NCBI GenBank assembly: GCA_012520915.1
Contig: JAAYNJ010000003.1
Span: forward strand, 1 to 64,000
Origin: Oscillospiraceae bacterium
Lineage (GTDB): Bacteria > Bacillota > Clostridia > Oscillospirales > Ruminococcaceae
DNA length: 64,000 bases
Direction of reading: 5' to 3'
A model generated the notes under the pieces. It worked only from the letters and a program-made list of their open reading frames with translations. It did no database searches and was not told the origin of the DNA. Shown one piece after another: positions 27,917 through 38,944 of the stretch; position 1 is the first letter of the stretch; every line of letters starts with the position of its first letter. Made by a program: the position numbers and the translations under genes.

Positions 27917-27943
27917 AAGAGGTCAGGCAGAAGCCGACCTCTT
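27917..27943 (-). terminator. Terminator-like hairpin after yidC
   Basis: AAGAGGTC plus GGC pairs with GCC plus GACCTCTT across a four-base loop, with a one-base bulge. It lies 26 bases beyond the yidC stop. The following T tract is short, so some read-through into jag is likely. Confidence 0.6.
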
Positions 27944-27968
27944 GTTTCCTCAAGTCCCGATTTTTCTA

Positions 27969-29042
27969 TTAAGAATCATATTTTTCGGCGTCTATCTCCC
28001 TTGCCTTCTGGAGTCTGTACCTTGCAAGCTCGTCGGGAGACATTTCTTTCACTACTTCACTGCCGTCTTTATCAATTATCTTTACCTTTTTTGAGGCTTT
28101 TGCCTCCTGTCTCTTCGCCTTTATTCTTTCTTCAATTTCTTTCTTGATTTTTTCGGCGTTGACAAATCTTTTCAGAAGCAGCGACTGGAATACGGTTATA
28201 AGGTTGGAGAAGCCCCAGTATAGACTGAAAGCCGCGGGAAGGGTAAAGGACATAAAGCCGAACATCAGCGTCGAAAAACCCATCATTACATAACCCGATT
28301 TCCTTTGAGTTTTGTCTGCCGTTCCGCCGGTTGCTTTCATCGTCACATAAGAAGACAGCAATATTGTGGCTATTGAGAAAATCGGAATGACCAACGCCCA
28401 GGACAGCGCCAATTCGGGTTTTTCCCATAAGTTTACCTTGCCTATAGTCATATCGAGATTTTTGATGCTGTCGATATATCCGGTAAACTCCGCATTTGTG
28501 ATATTCAGGGAGGATATGTCAATCGACGTAAATTCAGATGTTTTTGTCTTTACAAGTTCAATAATATTGGTTTCGATATATCTCGAATTTGCCGCAACCT
28601 TTTCTCCGATTTCCACGGCTTTGTCCGCCAAAATCTTCAGCACGTCTTTCGGGATTCTCAACATATAAGAGAGCGGTTTATAAATGACTTCAATAAGACC
28701 GAAGATTATGGGAAAGTTTATCAGCAACGGCAAACATCCCGCCATCGGACTGTAGCCGTATTCCCTTTGAAATTTTGCCAGCTCTTCCTGTTTCTTTTGA
28801 GGATCCTTGGCGTATTTGGTGTTGATTTCGTTTAACATCGGCTGGAATGCCGCCTGCGACGCCGATGACTTTTGTTGTTTCAGCGAAAGCGGAAACATCA
28901 GCGCTTTTGTTATTAAAGTAAACAAAAATATAGCAAACAGGTAGGAGACGGGCAGATTCATTACATCGTTTACAAGAATATAGCACCATCTCATTATATA
29001 GCCTAAGGGTATAGCTATTATTTCCCAAAGCTTTTGAAACAT
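27969..29042 (-). CDS. yidC: Membrane protein insertase YidC (SpoIIIJ family)
   Basis: The 357-residue protein inserts membrane proteins with or without SecYEG. The core segments are visible: a first helix VSYLFAIFLFTLITKALMFPL, then a cytoplasmic basic coiled coil and GYSPMAGCLPLLINFPIIFGL. An extracellular insertion of about 110 residues follows, and then the last three helices including FMSFTLPAAFSLYWGFSNL. The groove position that is Arg in SpoIIIJ appears to be Lys here. No lipobox is seen at the N-terminus. It lies between yidD and jag, in the usual order. Confidence 0.95.
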   Translation of the reverse strand: MFQKLWEIIAIPLGYIMRWCYILVNDVMNLPVSYLFAIFLFTLITKALMFPLSLKQQKSSASQAAFQPMLNEINTKYAKDPQKKQEELAKFQREYGYSPMAGCLPLLINFPIIFGLIEVIYKPLSYMLRIPKDVLKILADKAVEIGEKVAANSRYIETNIIELVKTKTSEFTSIDISSLNITNAEFTGYIDSIKNLDMTIGKVNLWEKPELALSWALVIPIFSIATILLSSYVTMKATGGTADKTQRKSGYVMMGFSTLMFGFMSFTLPAAFSLYWGFSNLITVFQSLLLKRFVNAEKIKKEIEERIKAKRQEAKASKKVKIIDKDGSEVVKEMSPDELARYRLQKAREIDAEKYDS

Positions 29043-29114
29043 AAATCCTCCGTTTATATTCGACTTAAGTCCCGAATAAATGCCGTCGCGTCATAAACAC
29101 GACGGCGATAAGCT

Positions 29115-29348
29115 TCAACTTTCCGCTCTTCTTTTCGGAACAGGATCGTATCCGTATCTTCTGTTCAGCGGATTGCACCGCAAAAATCTCCAAAGAGAAA
29201 GCAATAACCCGATAAATACACCTCGCGTATCTATCGCTTCATATGCGTACTCGGAACAGGTGGGTGTAAATCTGCAGTTGTTCCCCAATACCGGAGAGAT
29301 GTTTTTTTTATAAAACCTTATTAAGGAAAGCAGTATCTTCTTAACCAC
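29115..29348 (-). CDS. yidD: Membrane protein insertion efficiency factor YidD
   Basis: The 77-residue protein has the family signature LSLIRFYKKNISP, CRFTPTCSEYAYEAI and LLSLWRFLRCNPLNRRYGYDP. It has one amphipathic membrane-associated helix and supports YidC. I prefer the GTG at 29348, which has GGGGA seven bases upstream and overlaps the rnpA stop; an ATG ten codons earlier has no Shine-Dalgarno site. Confidence 0.93.
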   Translation of the reverse strand: MVKKILLSLIRFYKKNISPVLGNNCRFTPTCSEYAYEAIDTRGVFIGLLLSLWRFLRCNPLNRRYGYDPVPKRRAES

Positions 29349-29718
29349 CGATCTGTCCCCGATTGTTTCCGTTATCATTTTGATATTTGATGACCTGTGC
29401 CTGTTCCAGATGGCATTTGATGTCTTCCGCCATAATATTGCTTTTTATTCGGACCGCCGGCTGTCTTGCAACAAACACAATGTCGTATGAACCCTGTGTT
29501 GAAGGAAGATTGTCAAAAAAAGCCGCTTTGATGACTCTTCTTGCACGGTTTCTCTCCACCGCTCCGCCTATTTTTTTACTTGTTGTTATGCCGTACCTGA
29601 TTCCACCGCCTTTTTTTTTCAACACATACGTCACCACATGAGGCGATACAAAGCTCTTTCCCCTGCGATATACATTCTTAAATTGAAAATTTTTATTTAG
29701 TGATGTTATCCCCAGCAT
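29341..29718 (-). CDS. rnpA: Ribonuclease P protein component
   Basis: The 125-residue basic protein assists the RNase P RNA in maturing tRNA 5' ends. The motif VERNRARRVIKAAFFDN and the N-terminus SLNKNFQFKNVYRRGKSF are typical, as is the position between rpmH and yidD. The start is uncertain: the ATG at 29718 fits the family N-terminus but has no clear ribosome binding site. The gene probably depends on coupling with rpmH, 30 bases upstream. The C-terminus is slightly long with a polar tail. Confidence 0.95.
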   Translation of the reverse strand: MLGITSLNKNFQFKNVYRRGKSFVSPHVVTYVLKKKGGGIRYGITTSKKIGGAVERNRARRVIKAAFFDNLPSTQGSYDIVFVARQPAVRIKSNIMAEDIKCHLEQAQVIKYQNDNGNNRGQIGG

Positions 29719-29748
29719 AAACAAAAGCCATATCGAAAAATGCCGAGC

Positions 29749-29886
29749 TTAAGCGCTCAGCTTTGTTCTGCCTTTCGCGCGGCGGCGGGCTAAAATTCTT
29801 CTTCCGCCCCTTGTTCTCATGCGCTTCATAAAGCCGTGTTCTCTCGAACGGCTTCTTCTCTTAGGATTGTATGTCGGTTTGCCCAA
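29749..29886 (-). CDS. rpmH: 50S ribosomal protein L34
   Basis: This 45-residue basic protein is read from a TTG start. The sequence begins [19 protein letters not shown], contains [17 protein letters not shown] and ends KGRTKLSA, as expected of L34. AGGGGAG lies eight bases upstream of the TTG. It is the first gene of the leftward origin operon and divergent from dnaA. The TTG start may hide it from gene callers limited to ATG. Confidence 0.96.
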   Translation of the reverse strand: MGKPTYNPKRRSRSREHGFMKRMRTRGGRRILARRRAKGRTKLSA

Positions 29887-30001
29887 GATCTATTCTCCCC
29901 TTTCACGGCAAATCTTTTCCCCGCATCAGGCTCTCCTGCCGTACACACTGCAGTTTAACAATTAACAGCAGAGATATTAAGCCTTTTAAACGCGGATAAT
30001 A

Positions 30002-30030
30002 AGTATATAATACCCTTCTTAAGGTGTCAA
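30002..30030 (-). promoter_or_regulatory. Promoter of the rpmH operon
   Basis: The minus strand has a consensus -35 box TTGACA (30030-30025), a 17-nt spacer and a -10 box TATACT (30007-30002), matching the vegetative sigma consensus at 11 of 12 positions. The start codon is about 115 bases away, so there is an untranslated leader of roughly 100 bases. Confidence 0.85.
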
Positions 30031-30093
30031 GAAATTTGAGCAGTCTGCTTGGAAAATCATCTTCAAAACACTCTCTTCCAACCCTCGGTTTTG

Positions 30094-30122
30094 TTGAAAA
30101 ATACCCATACAGATGGTATAAT
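30094..30122 (+). promoter_or_regulatory. Promoter of dnaA
   Basis: The plus strand has a -35 box TTGAAA (30094-30099), a 17-nt spacer and a consensus -10 box TATAAT (30117-30122), matching the vegetative sigma consensus at 11 of 12 positions. Its leader of about 65 bases ends with GAGGAG ahead of the dnaA start. Confidence 0.85.
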
Positions 30123-30195
30123 TTCATAAGTATTATTATATAAAGCAAATGTAAGTAAGTCGAACGGGAATTAATAGAGGAGCTCGGTTGCCGTT

Positions 30196-31509
30196 ATGGA
30201 ATCTTTTGAACAATGTTATTCCGCCGTAGATGCAATGCTGCGGGAAAAAGTGGTGGAAACCACATATAATCTTTTCATCAGCGGAATTAAGCCCGTCTCT
30301 TTTTCCGAAGGAATCGCCACGCTGTCCGTAAGTTCGGAGTTTCAGAGGGGTGTCGTGGAAGAGAGATATTCCGAAATGATAAAGGAAGGGTTTCATTCCG
30401 TTTTGGGTTTTTCCGTTGAATTAAAAATTATAAGCAGGGATCAGCAGCCGAAACCCGATACAACCCCTTTAGAGGAAACAAGCCGGTTTCTCTACGGAGA
30501 TTACTCGTATACTTTTGACAACTTCATTGTCGGTTCAAATAACAGATTTGCACATGCGGCCGCACAAGCTGTTGCCGCGAATCCTTCGGGAGCCTACAAT
30601 CCGCTGTTTATATACGGTGCATCGGGTTTAGGGAAAACACATCTTCTGATGGCGATAAAGAACGACATCGAACATTCCCGTCCGGAAATGAACACCGTGT
30701 ATGTTGAGGGAGAGCGGTTTACCAATGAACTCATCATAGCGATCGGACAGGGAAACACCGCAAGTTTTCACGACAAATACAGAAGCGCGGATGTTTTGCT
30801 GGTAGACGATATTCAGTTTATAGGCGGAAAGGAATCTACGCAGGAGGAATTTTTCCACACATTTAACGAGTTGTACAAATCCGGAAAACAGATTGTCCTC
30901 GCGTCAGACAGACCGCCGAAAGAAATCAAGTCCCTTGAAGAAAGACTGAGAACAAGGTTTGAATGGGGCTTGTTGGCGGATATACAGCCGCCGGACATAG
31001 AAACCAGAATATCAATACTTCATCGAAAAGCGGATATGCTCGGTTTGGAATTGCCCGACGATGTTGCTCAATTCATTGCTGAAAAAATCAAGGATAATAT
31101 CAGACAGCTCGAAGGAACCATTAAAAAACTCAACGCCTACAAATTAATAGACGGCGAAACGCCCAACCTTATAAATACTCAGGATGCGATAAAAGATATC
31201 CTGATGGAACACCGGCCGTTACCGGTAACTATTGAAAGAATCATTGACGAAGTATCCAGAACATTCGATGTTTCTTCCGAAGACATGAGGAGTACACGCA
31301 GGGATTCCAATATTACCAGTGCACGCCAGGTCGCCATGTATGTGATAAGAGAAGTGACCGGTATGACAATGGAAGACATCGGGGCGGAATTTTCCAACAG
31401 AAACCACTCAACCGTAACCCATTCCCTTAAAAAAGTCTCCAAACAGATGTCTATTGATTCCAGACTGAGAGAAACAATAGACGACATCATCAAAAACGCA
31501 AAAGGCTGA
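30196..31509 (+). CDS. dnaA: Chromosomal replication initiator protein DnaA
   Basis: The 437-residue protein opens the origin and loads the helicase. The N-terminal domain is followed by a short linker, then an AAA+ core with Walker A GASGLGKT at 141-148, Walker B VLLVDDIQFIGGKESTQEEFF, and a C-terminal DNA-binding domain with the signature NITSARQVAMYVIREVTGMTMEDIGAEFSNRNHSTVTHS. It is slightly short because of a compact domain II. The ribosome binding site GAGGAG is about 13 bases from the ATG, longer than usual. The first gene of the rightward origin cluster. Confidence 0.98.
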   Translation: MESFEQCYSAVDAMLREKVVETTYNLFISGIKPVSFSEGIATLSVSSEFQRGVVEERYSEMIKEGFHSVLGFSVELKIISRDQQPKPDTTPLEETSRFLYGDYSYTFDNFIVGSNNRFAHAAAQAVAANPSGAYNPLFIYGASGLGKTHLLMAIKNDIEHSRPEMNTVYVEGERFTNELIIAIGQGNTASFHDKYRSADVLLVDDIQFIGGKESTQEEFFHTFNELYKSGKQIVLASDRPPKEIKSLEERLRTRFEWGLLADIQPPDIETRISILHRKADMLGLELPDDVAQFIAEKIKDNIRQLEGTIKKLNAYKLIDGETPNLINTQDAIKDILMEHRPLPVTIERIIDEVSRTFDVSSEDMRSTRRDSNITSARQVAMYVIREVTGMTMEDIGAEFSNRNHSTVTHSLKKVSKQMSIDSRLRETIDDIIKNAKG

Positions 31510-31812
31510 TTTTTTAAACAAAGATTTAGACTATTAACAGAAGGTTTTGATATTTGTTGTTTTGCGGTTTGTTGTTATAAACATCTTCAACATTTTTTAG
31601 ATAAGATATTGACGGTTTTTTTTAATTATTTCAGCCGTAAGCAAAGGCTTCGTCTGAGTTTTAGATAATTTCAACGGACCCTACTACTAACACTATTTTT
31701 AGTTAATAAATAAGCAAAAATAACCGCTGTTACTGCAGTTATATCCAACCAATCCCAGTAATCTGCATTTATTTGTTGATATATCTCAATCACTTTCCAA
31801 AAGGAGAACCCA
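31510..31812. other. Intergenic region between dnaA and dnaN; candidate oriC/DUE
   Basis: About 300 bases of AT-rich DNA without a gene. One DnaA-like box with a single mismatch, TTATAAACA, lies at 31575-31583. T-rich tracts at 31605-31625 could be an unwinding element. No exact TTATNCACA box is present on either strand. A small hairpin is possible but no terminator stands out. Confidence 0.45.
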
Positions 31813-32916
31813 ATGAAAATTAAATGTAATCGTTCCGAACTTCTCACCGCTGTTTTCGGTGTTTCAAGAGCGGTTTCCGGCAAATCGGTAATACCCGCGA
31901 TTGAAGGTATCCTTTTTAAAGCAACTCTGGACAGGGTAATATTGACTGGGTACGACCTTGAAATAGGAATAACTACAACTATTTCAGCCGAAGTTGAAAA
32001 AAACGGCGAGATTGTGATTAATGCAAAACTTCTGCACGATATTATAAGAAAACTGAATGATGACATTGTTACAATTTCAGTCGGTCAAAATAACGGCGTT
32101 TCTTTAACATGCGGAATTACAAAGTTTGATTTTATGGGTTTACCCGCTTCGGATTTCCCCGAGCTGCCTTCGCCCAATATCGACAATTCACTGTCAATAA
32201 ACGGTAAAGATCTGAAAGAAATGATAGAAAGAACTCTTTTTGCCGTTGCGCAGGATAATCAAAAACCCGTACATACCGGAGTCAAGTTTTTTTTAGGAAT
32301 TAACGATATCACCCTCGTTTCGGTAGACGGCTACAGACTTGCGACCTGTCATAAAAAAATTATAAATACGGACGAAAGAGAATTCGTAATACCGGCTAAG
32401 ACACTTTCCGAGATTTCCCGTTTAATAGGGGAAAGTGAAGAAGATGTTTTTCTCAGTACGGCAAAAAGATATGCGGTCTTCTCACTAAAAGGATATACTG
32501 TGGTAACAAGACTCCTTGAAGGAGATTTTCTCGACTATAAAAAGGCCATACCTGAGGGATATAAAACAAAGGTGCTGATTAATGTCACCGAACTTTATGA
32601 ATCGGTAGAGAGGACATCTCTTGTGATAACCGACAGATATAGGAGTCCCGTGAGACTGAGGTTTGAAAATTCCGTTGCACAAATCAGGTGTAACACCAAT
32701 ATAGGAAGTTCTTATGACGAAGTAAGAGCTGAAATTGAAGGAAGTCCCGTGGAAATAGGATTTAATAACAGATACGTATTGGATGCATTGAGAAATTGCA
32801 GGGAAGAAAATGTTTATCTGTTGATAGGCGAGTCCGTTTCTCCAATGAAGATAGTTCCCGAAGAAGGAGATGAATTTCTGTTTTTGGTTCTGCCCGTAAG
32901 AATAAAACCCGATTAA
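31813..32916 (+). CDS. dnaN: DNA polymerase III beta subunit (sliding clamp)
   Basis: The 367-residue protein forms the ring clamp for the replicative polymerase. It shows the three-domain repeat, with IPAIEGILFKATLDRVILTGYDLEIGI, GVKFFLGINDITLVSVDGYRLATC and the C-terminal FLVLPVRI that lines the peptide-binding pocket. AGGAG is eight bases before the ATG. Lies between dnaA and recF. Confidence 0.97.
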   Translation: MKIKCNRSELLTAVFGVSRAVSGKSVIPAIEGILFKATLDRVILTGYDLEIGITTTISAEVEKNGEIVINAKLLHDIIRKLNDDIVTISVGQNNGVSLTCGITKFDFMGLPASDFPELPSPNIDNSLSINGKDLKEMIERTLFAVAQDNQKPVHTGVKFFLGINDITLVSVDGYRLATCHKKIINTDEREFVIPAKTLSEISRLIGESEEDVFLSTAKRYAVFSLKGYTVVTRLLEGDFLDYKKAIPEGYKTKVLINVTELYESVERTSLVITDRYRSPVRLRFENSVAQIRCNTNIGSSYDEVRAEIEGSPVEIGFNNRYVLDALRNCREENVYLLIGESVSPMKIVPEEGDEFLFLVLPVRIKPD

Positions 32917-32940
32917 TAATTATTGAAGGGATGTTGCGAT

Positions 32941-34032
32941 TTGTATCTCATAAGTCATAAAGTAAATAAATTTCGCAACATTGAGATTTGTGATTTTTAT
33001 CCCGAAAAAGGGGTTAATATTATTTTCGGAAGAAACGGGCAGGGAAAAACAAATCTTTTGGAAAGTATTTATCTGTTGTGCGGAGCCCGTTCTTTCAGAA
33101 CAAAATGTGATGCAGATCTCATTAAATATGGAGAAACCGAAAGCTTACTGAGGTCTGCGTTTTTTTTGTCGGAAAGAGAACAGAAAATAGATATTTTTAT
33201 ATCTAAAAACGGACGCGAGGCTCAACTCAACAGGGGTTCAAAGATGAAAGCATCTTCTCTTACGGGAAAATTCTGTTGTGTTTTGTTTTCACCGGAACAC
33301 CTGATGCTTATAAAGGGCGGTCCTGTTGAAAGAAGAAAGTTTTTGGATACCGCACTTTGTCAGATTTCTGCAAGATATCTCTCGGAACTGAAAAAATATC
33401 TCAGGGTACTGAAACAAAAAAACGCATTGCTTAAGGAATACTATAGGGTGCCCGACGGAGACCATATACTCGATGTATTGGATTTTCAGTTAATAGAATA
33501 TTCATTAATCGTCACCAAAATAAGGAGAGAGTTTTGCGAAGTTTTAAAAAAACTTTCCAAGGAATATTACGGTCTTATTTCAGGTGAGAGAGAGGAACTT
33601 TCGGTATTTTTTAATTCTTCTATATGGAAAGATGATGTTGCCGAATGTTCGAGCGGAATGGATATCATGAGAAAAAACAGGGAATTGGATATAAAAAGGG
33701 GGTACTGCGGTTTCGGTCCTCATAGAGACGACCTTTCGGTTTTTCTCGACAATAAAGATGCGAGAATATTTGCTTCACAAGGTCAGCAACGTACGGCGGT
33801 TCTCTCTATGAAAATGTCGGAAGCGCAGATAATGGAAAAATACTTGAGAGAAAAACCGGTTCTTCTTTTGGATGACGTGTTGTCCGAGCTTGATTTAAGC
33901 AGGAGGGGTTATCTATTGGAATCCATAGAAGGTTTTCAATCGATAATTACCGTATGTGATACTGCGACCGTTTCCGATAATTCAAACTATTCGGTCTTTG
34001 AAATAGAAGAGGGTAATTTAATCCGAAACTGA
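32941..34032 (+). CDS. recF: DNA replication and repair protein RecF
   Basis: RecF is an SMC-like ATPase that helps to load RecA at gaps. The 363-residue protein has Walker A FGRNGQGKT, the KVNKFRNI N-terminus and the signature GFGPHRDDLSVFLD and Walker B LLLDDVLSELD. I chose the TTG at 32941, which gives the family N-terminus, with GAAGGGA about eight bases upstream. Earlier codons at 32923 have no family match. Located between dnaN and remB. Confidence 0.95.
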   Translation: MYLISHKVNKFRNIEICDFYPEKGVNIIFGRNGQGKTNLLESIYLLCGARSFRTKCDADLIKYGETESLLRSAFFLSEREQKIDIFISKNGREAQLNRGSKMKASSLTGKFCCVLFSPEHLMLIKGGPVERRKFLDTALCQISARYLSELKKYLRVLKQKNALLKEYYRVPDGDHILDVLDFQLIEYSLIVTKIRREFCEVLKKLSKEYYGLISGEREELSVFFNSSIWKDDVAECSSGMDIMRKNRELDIKRGYCGFGPHRDDLSVFLDNKDARIFASQGQQRTAVLSMKMSEAQIMEKYLREKPVLLLDDVLSELDLSRRGYLLESIEGFQSIITVCDTATVSDNSNYSVFEIEEGNLIRN

Positions 34033-34053
34033 AAAACATGAAAGGAAAATAAA

Positions 34054-34302
34054 GTGTATATACATGTTGGAGGAGATTATTCTCTGTTTTACAAGGATAT
34101 TGTGGGAATATTTGATATAGATGTTTGTACCATAAGTCGCAGAACAAGGGAATTTTTGAAAAATGCTCAGAAAAAAGAAAATGTCATTACCGTTTCCGAC
34201 GATATACCTAAATCTTTTATAGTGGCGGAATATGCAGGGCAGGATAAGACTTATATTACTCCGATTTCTCCCCCTACCCTCAGAAAGAGAAGCAGATTAT
34301 AA
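34054..34302 (+). CDS. remB: RemB (YaaB)-type extracellular matrix regulator, DUF370 family
   Basis: The 82-residue protein starts with GTG and has the family pattern MYIHVGGDYSLFYKDIVGIF. It belongs to the DUF370 group that includes RemA, a DNA-binding activator of matrix and osmotic genes in Bacillus, and RemB, whose role is less clear. The position between recF and gyrB is the same as that of yaaB in Bacillus subtilis, which supports RemB over RemA. Confidence 0.9.
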   Translation: MYIHVGGDYSLFYKDIVGIFDIDVCTISRRTREFLKNAQKKENVITVSDDIPKSFIVAEYAGQDKTYITPISPPTLRKRSRL

Positions 34303-34344
34303 GCAGATATTGGGTTACTGACATAGGAACGGACAGAATAATAA

Positions 34345-36303
<1,959 letters not shown>

Positions 36304-36347
36304 CAGATAAAATTATCTGCTGCCTAAACGGCCTTTGAAGGGAAAAT

Positions 36348-38894
36348 ATGAAAGAAACGGAAAATATGGAATATAAAGAGAATATGGAAAATATAAATTC
36401 AGGAATTGCCCCGAGAGGCAAAGTTGTTGTTCGTGACATCGAAAAGGAGATGAAAAAGAGTTTTCTCGACTACTCGATGTCGGTTATAGTCTCAAGAGCT
36501 CTTCCCGACGTAAGGGACGGGCTGAAACCCGTACACAGAAGAATTCTGTATACGATGGGTGAAAAAGACTTATATCACGATAAACCTTTCCGAAAATCCG
36601 CCGATACGGTCGGTTCGGTGCTCGGCAGTTACCACCCGCACGGCGACTCATCGGTATATGACGCCATGGTAAGACTGGCTCAGGATTTTTCCATGAGATA
36701 TCCTTTGGTTGAAGGACAGGGCAACTTCGGTTCGATAGACGGAGACCCCCCCGCGGCATACAGGTATACCGAAGCCAGAATGAGCAGAATATCGGAATTT
36801 ATGCTCAAAGACATTGAAAAAAACACCGTTGATTTTTCTCCCAACTACGACGACAGAACCGTTGAACCCAATGTTCTGCCGGCAAGATTTCCGAACCTGC
36901 TCGTCAACGGTTCAAGCGGAATAGCGGTCGGAATGGCGACAAATATTCCCCCGCACAATCTTTCCGAAGTGATAGAGGGGATATGCTTTCTCATAGACAA
37001 TCCCGACTGTAATATCAATGAGCTTATGGAGTATGTAAAGGGACCGGATTTTCCCACCGGAGGAATAATAATGGGAAGATCCGGAATAAGAGCCGCATAT
37101 GCAACGGGAAGGGGAAGGATTTCGCTGAGAGGAAAAGCTGAAATCGAGGAGATGAAGAACGGCAGATTTATGATTGCCATAACCGAAATCCCGTACATGG
37201 TCAGCAAAGCCAGACTCATAGAAAAAATAGCGGATCTTGTAAGAGAAAAAAGGGTGGACGGCATTTCCGACCTGAGAGATGAGAGCGACAAGGACGGAAT
37301 GAGAATTGTCGTCGAACTGAAAAGAGACGCAAATGCCCAGATAGTACTCAATAATCTCTACAAATATACACAACTGCAGGATACGGTCGGCGTCATTATG
37401 CTTGCGCTGAAAGACGGAGAACCCAAGGTAATGACGTTAAAAGAAATGCTGGAAAACTATCTCGATTTTCGCTGCGAAGTGGTCACGCGAAAGACGAGCT
37501 TTGACCTTGAAAAGGCGAGGGAAAGGTCTCATATACTCGAGGGACTGAGACGGGCGGTCGATATTATTGACGAGATAATTGCGACTATACGGGCCAGCAA
37601 GGGAAGCGTTGCCGATGCAAAGGCGGCCATCATGGAGGAATTCGGATTTGACGACCCCCAGGCTACGGCAATCGTTCAGTTCAGACTGGGGCAGCTGGCA
37701 GGTCTTGAAATTCTTAAAATTGAAAACGAACTCGAAGAACTTTCAGAGAGGATAGCCGGTTTTGAGAGAATACTCGGCGACAGAACAGTCCTTCTCCAAA
37801 GCATTAAAGACGAACTCAACGAAATAAAGGAAAAATTCGGAGATGAAAGACGAACGGAAATAATGGCCGTTTCCGGTGAAGTGGACATCGAAGACCTTAT
37901 CCCGGATGAAGATTGTGTGATAACGCTCACCCACTTCGGCTATATTAAGAGACAGACAGCCGATACATATAAGATACAGAGAAGGGGCGGCAGAGGAATA
38001 ACCGGACTTACGAGAAGAGACGAAGACTTTGTCGAAGAACTCTTCATATGTTCTTCGCTCGATTTCCTGCTGTTTATGACAAGCAAGGGAAGAATTTACA
38101 AGCTCAAAAGTTATGAAATACCGGAAAGCTCGAGGGTGAGCAGAGGAATGAATATTGTTAATATTCTTCCGCTGCTGCCTGATGAAAAGATAACCGCAGT
38201 GATTCGCGTATCGGATTTTGATGAAGCCAAATTTATAGTGATGGTTACAAGAAACGGAATAATCAAAAGAAGCGAACTCGGACTGTTTCGGAATATCAGA
38301 AAAACGGGCGTCAAATGTATAACATTAGATGAAGATGACGACCTCGCCTGGGTCAGGCTGACCAACGGCTCCGAAGATCTTATAGTTGCAACGAAGGACG
38401 GAATGTCTATACGTTTTAACGAAGAAGATGCCCGTCCCCTGGGAAGAACCGCAAGAGGAGTGAAGGCGATAACTCTAAAAGAGGGAGACTCAGTTGTCGG
38501 AATGTCCACCTTAAGAGACGGAGCGAAACTGTTGACGGTGACCGAAGACGGCCAGGGAAGGCTTACCGAACTCGATGCCTACAGGACTCAAAACAGAGGC
38601 GGAAAGGGCGTAATAAACTACAGGTGTTCAGACGGTGCCCGGGTTGCCGGAGTAAAGTCTGTTGACAGTAATGACGATGTCATTTTGATAAGCGAAACCG
38701 GAATTATAATCAGAATGAGCGCATTCGATATAGCCACCCAATCGCGGTACGGCAGGGGCGTAAGAGTGATGAGACTTCTCGATGATGACAAAGTAGTCAC
38801 GGTTGCGAGGGTGGTGCAATCGGAAGAAGATATCGATGAAATCGGTGAGGATGAAACCGATAATGAAGAAAACAACGAGGTTGACGAAGATTAA
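36348..38894 (+). CDS. gyrA: DNA gyrase subunit A
   Basis: The 848-residue protein has an N-terminal extension of about 18 residues, the active-site Tyr140 in YRYTEAR (E. coli Tyr122) and the quinolone-pocket [12 protein letters not shown] with Ser101 and Asp105 (E. coli Ser83 and Asp87), so the wild-type-like residues are retained. The beta-pinwheel C-terminus contains the GyrA box QRRGGRGI, which wraps DNA and marks gyrase rather than topoisomerase IV. The tail is acidic. AGGGAAA precedes the ATG. Confidence 0.97.
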   Translation: MKETENMEYKENMENINSGIAPRGKVVVRDIEKEMKKSFLDYSMSVIVSRALPDVRDGLKPVHRRILYTMGEKDLYHDKPFRKSADTVGSVLGSYHPHGDSSVYDAMVRLAQDFSMRYPLVEGQGNFGSIDGDPPAAYRYTEARMSRISEFMLKDIEKNTVDFSPNYDDRTVEPNVLPARFPNLLVNGSSGIAVGMATNIPPHNLSEVIEGICFLIDNPDCNINELMEYVKGPDFPTGGIIMGRSGIRAAYATGRGRISLRGKAEIEEMKNGRFMIAITEIPYMVSKARLIEKIADLVREKRVDGISDLRDESDKDGMRIVVELKRDANAQIVLNNLYKYTQLQDTVGVIMLALKDGEPKVMTLKEMLENYLDFRCEVVTRKTSFDLEKARERSHILEGLRRAVDIIDEIIATIRASKGSVADAKAAIMEEFGFDDPQATAIVQFRLGQLAGLEILKIENELEELSERIAGFERILGDRTVLLQSIKDELNEIKEKFGDERRTEIMAVSGEVDIEDLIPDEDCVITLTHFGYIKRQTADTYKIQRRGGRGITGLTRRDEDFVEELFICSSLDFLLFMTSKGRIYKLKSYEIPESSRVSRGMNIVNILPLLPDEKITAVIRVSDFDEAKFIVMVTRNGIIKRSELGLFRNIRKTGVKCITLDEDDDLAWVRLTNGSEDLIVATKDGMSIRFNEEDARPLGRTARGVKAITLKEGDSVVGMSTLRDGAKLLTVTEDGQGRLTELDAYRTQNRGGKGVINYRCSDGARVAGVKSVDSNDDVILISETGIIIRMSAFDIATQSRYGRGVRVMRLLDDDKVVTVARVVQSEEDIDEIGEDETDNEENNEVDED

Positions 38895-38944
38895 TTTCAG
38901 TTTTATGAAATTTTTATAAATTCATTTAGTTGGGAGGGGATACA

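Larger units (their letters stand above)
29887..30195. other. Intergenic region between rpmH and dnaA; candidate part of oriC
   Basis: The roughly 310-base spacer carries divergent promoters (reported separately). I find no exact DnaA box (TTATNCACA) in it. The closest is TTATCCGCG read on the minus strand at 29999-29991, with two mismatches. No AT-rich cluster stands out beyond the promoters. Confidence 0.5.
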
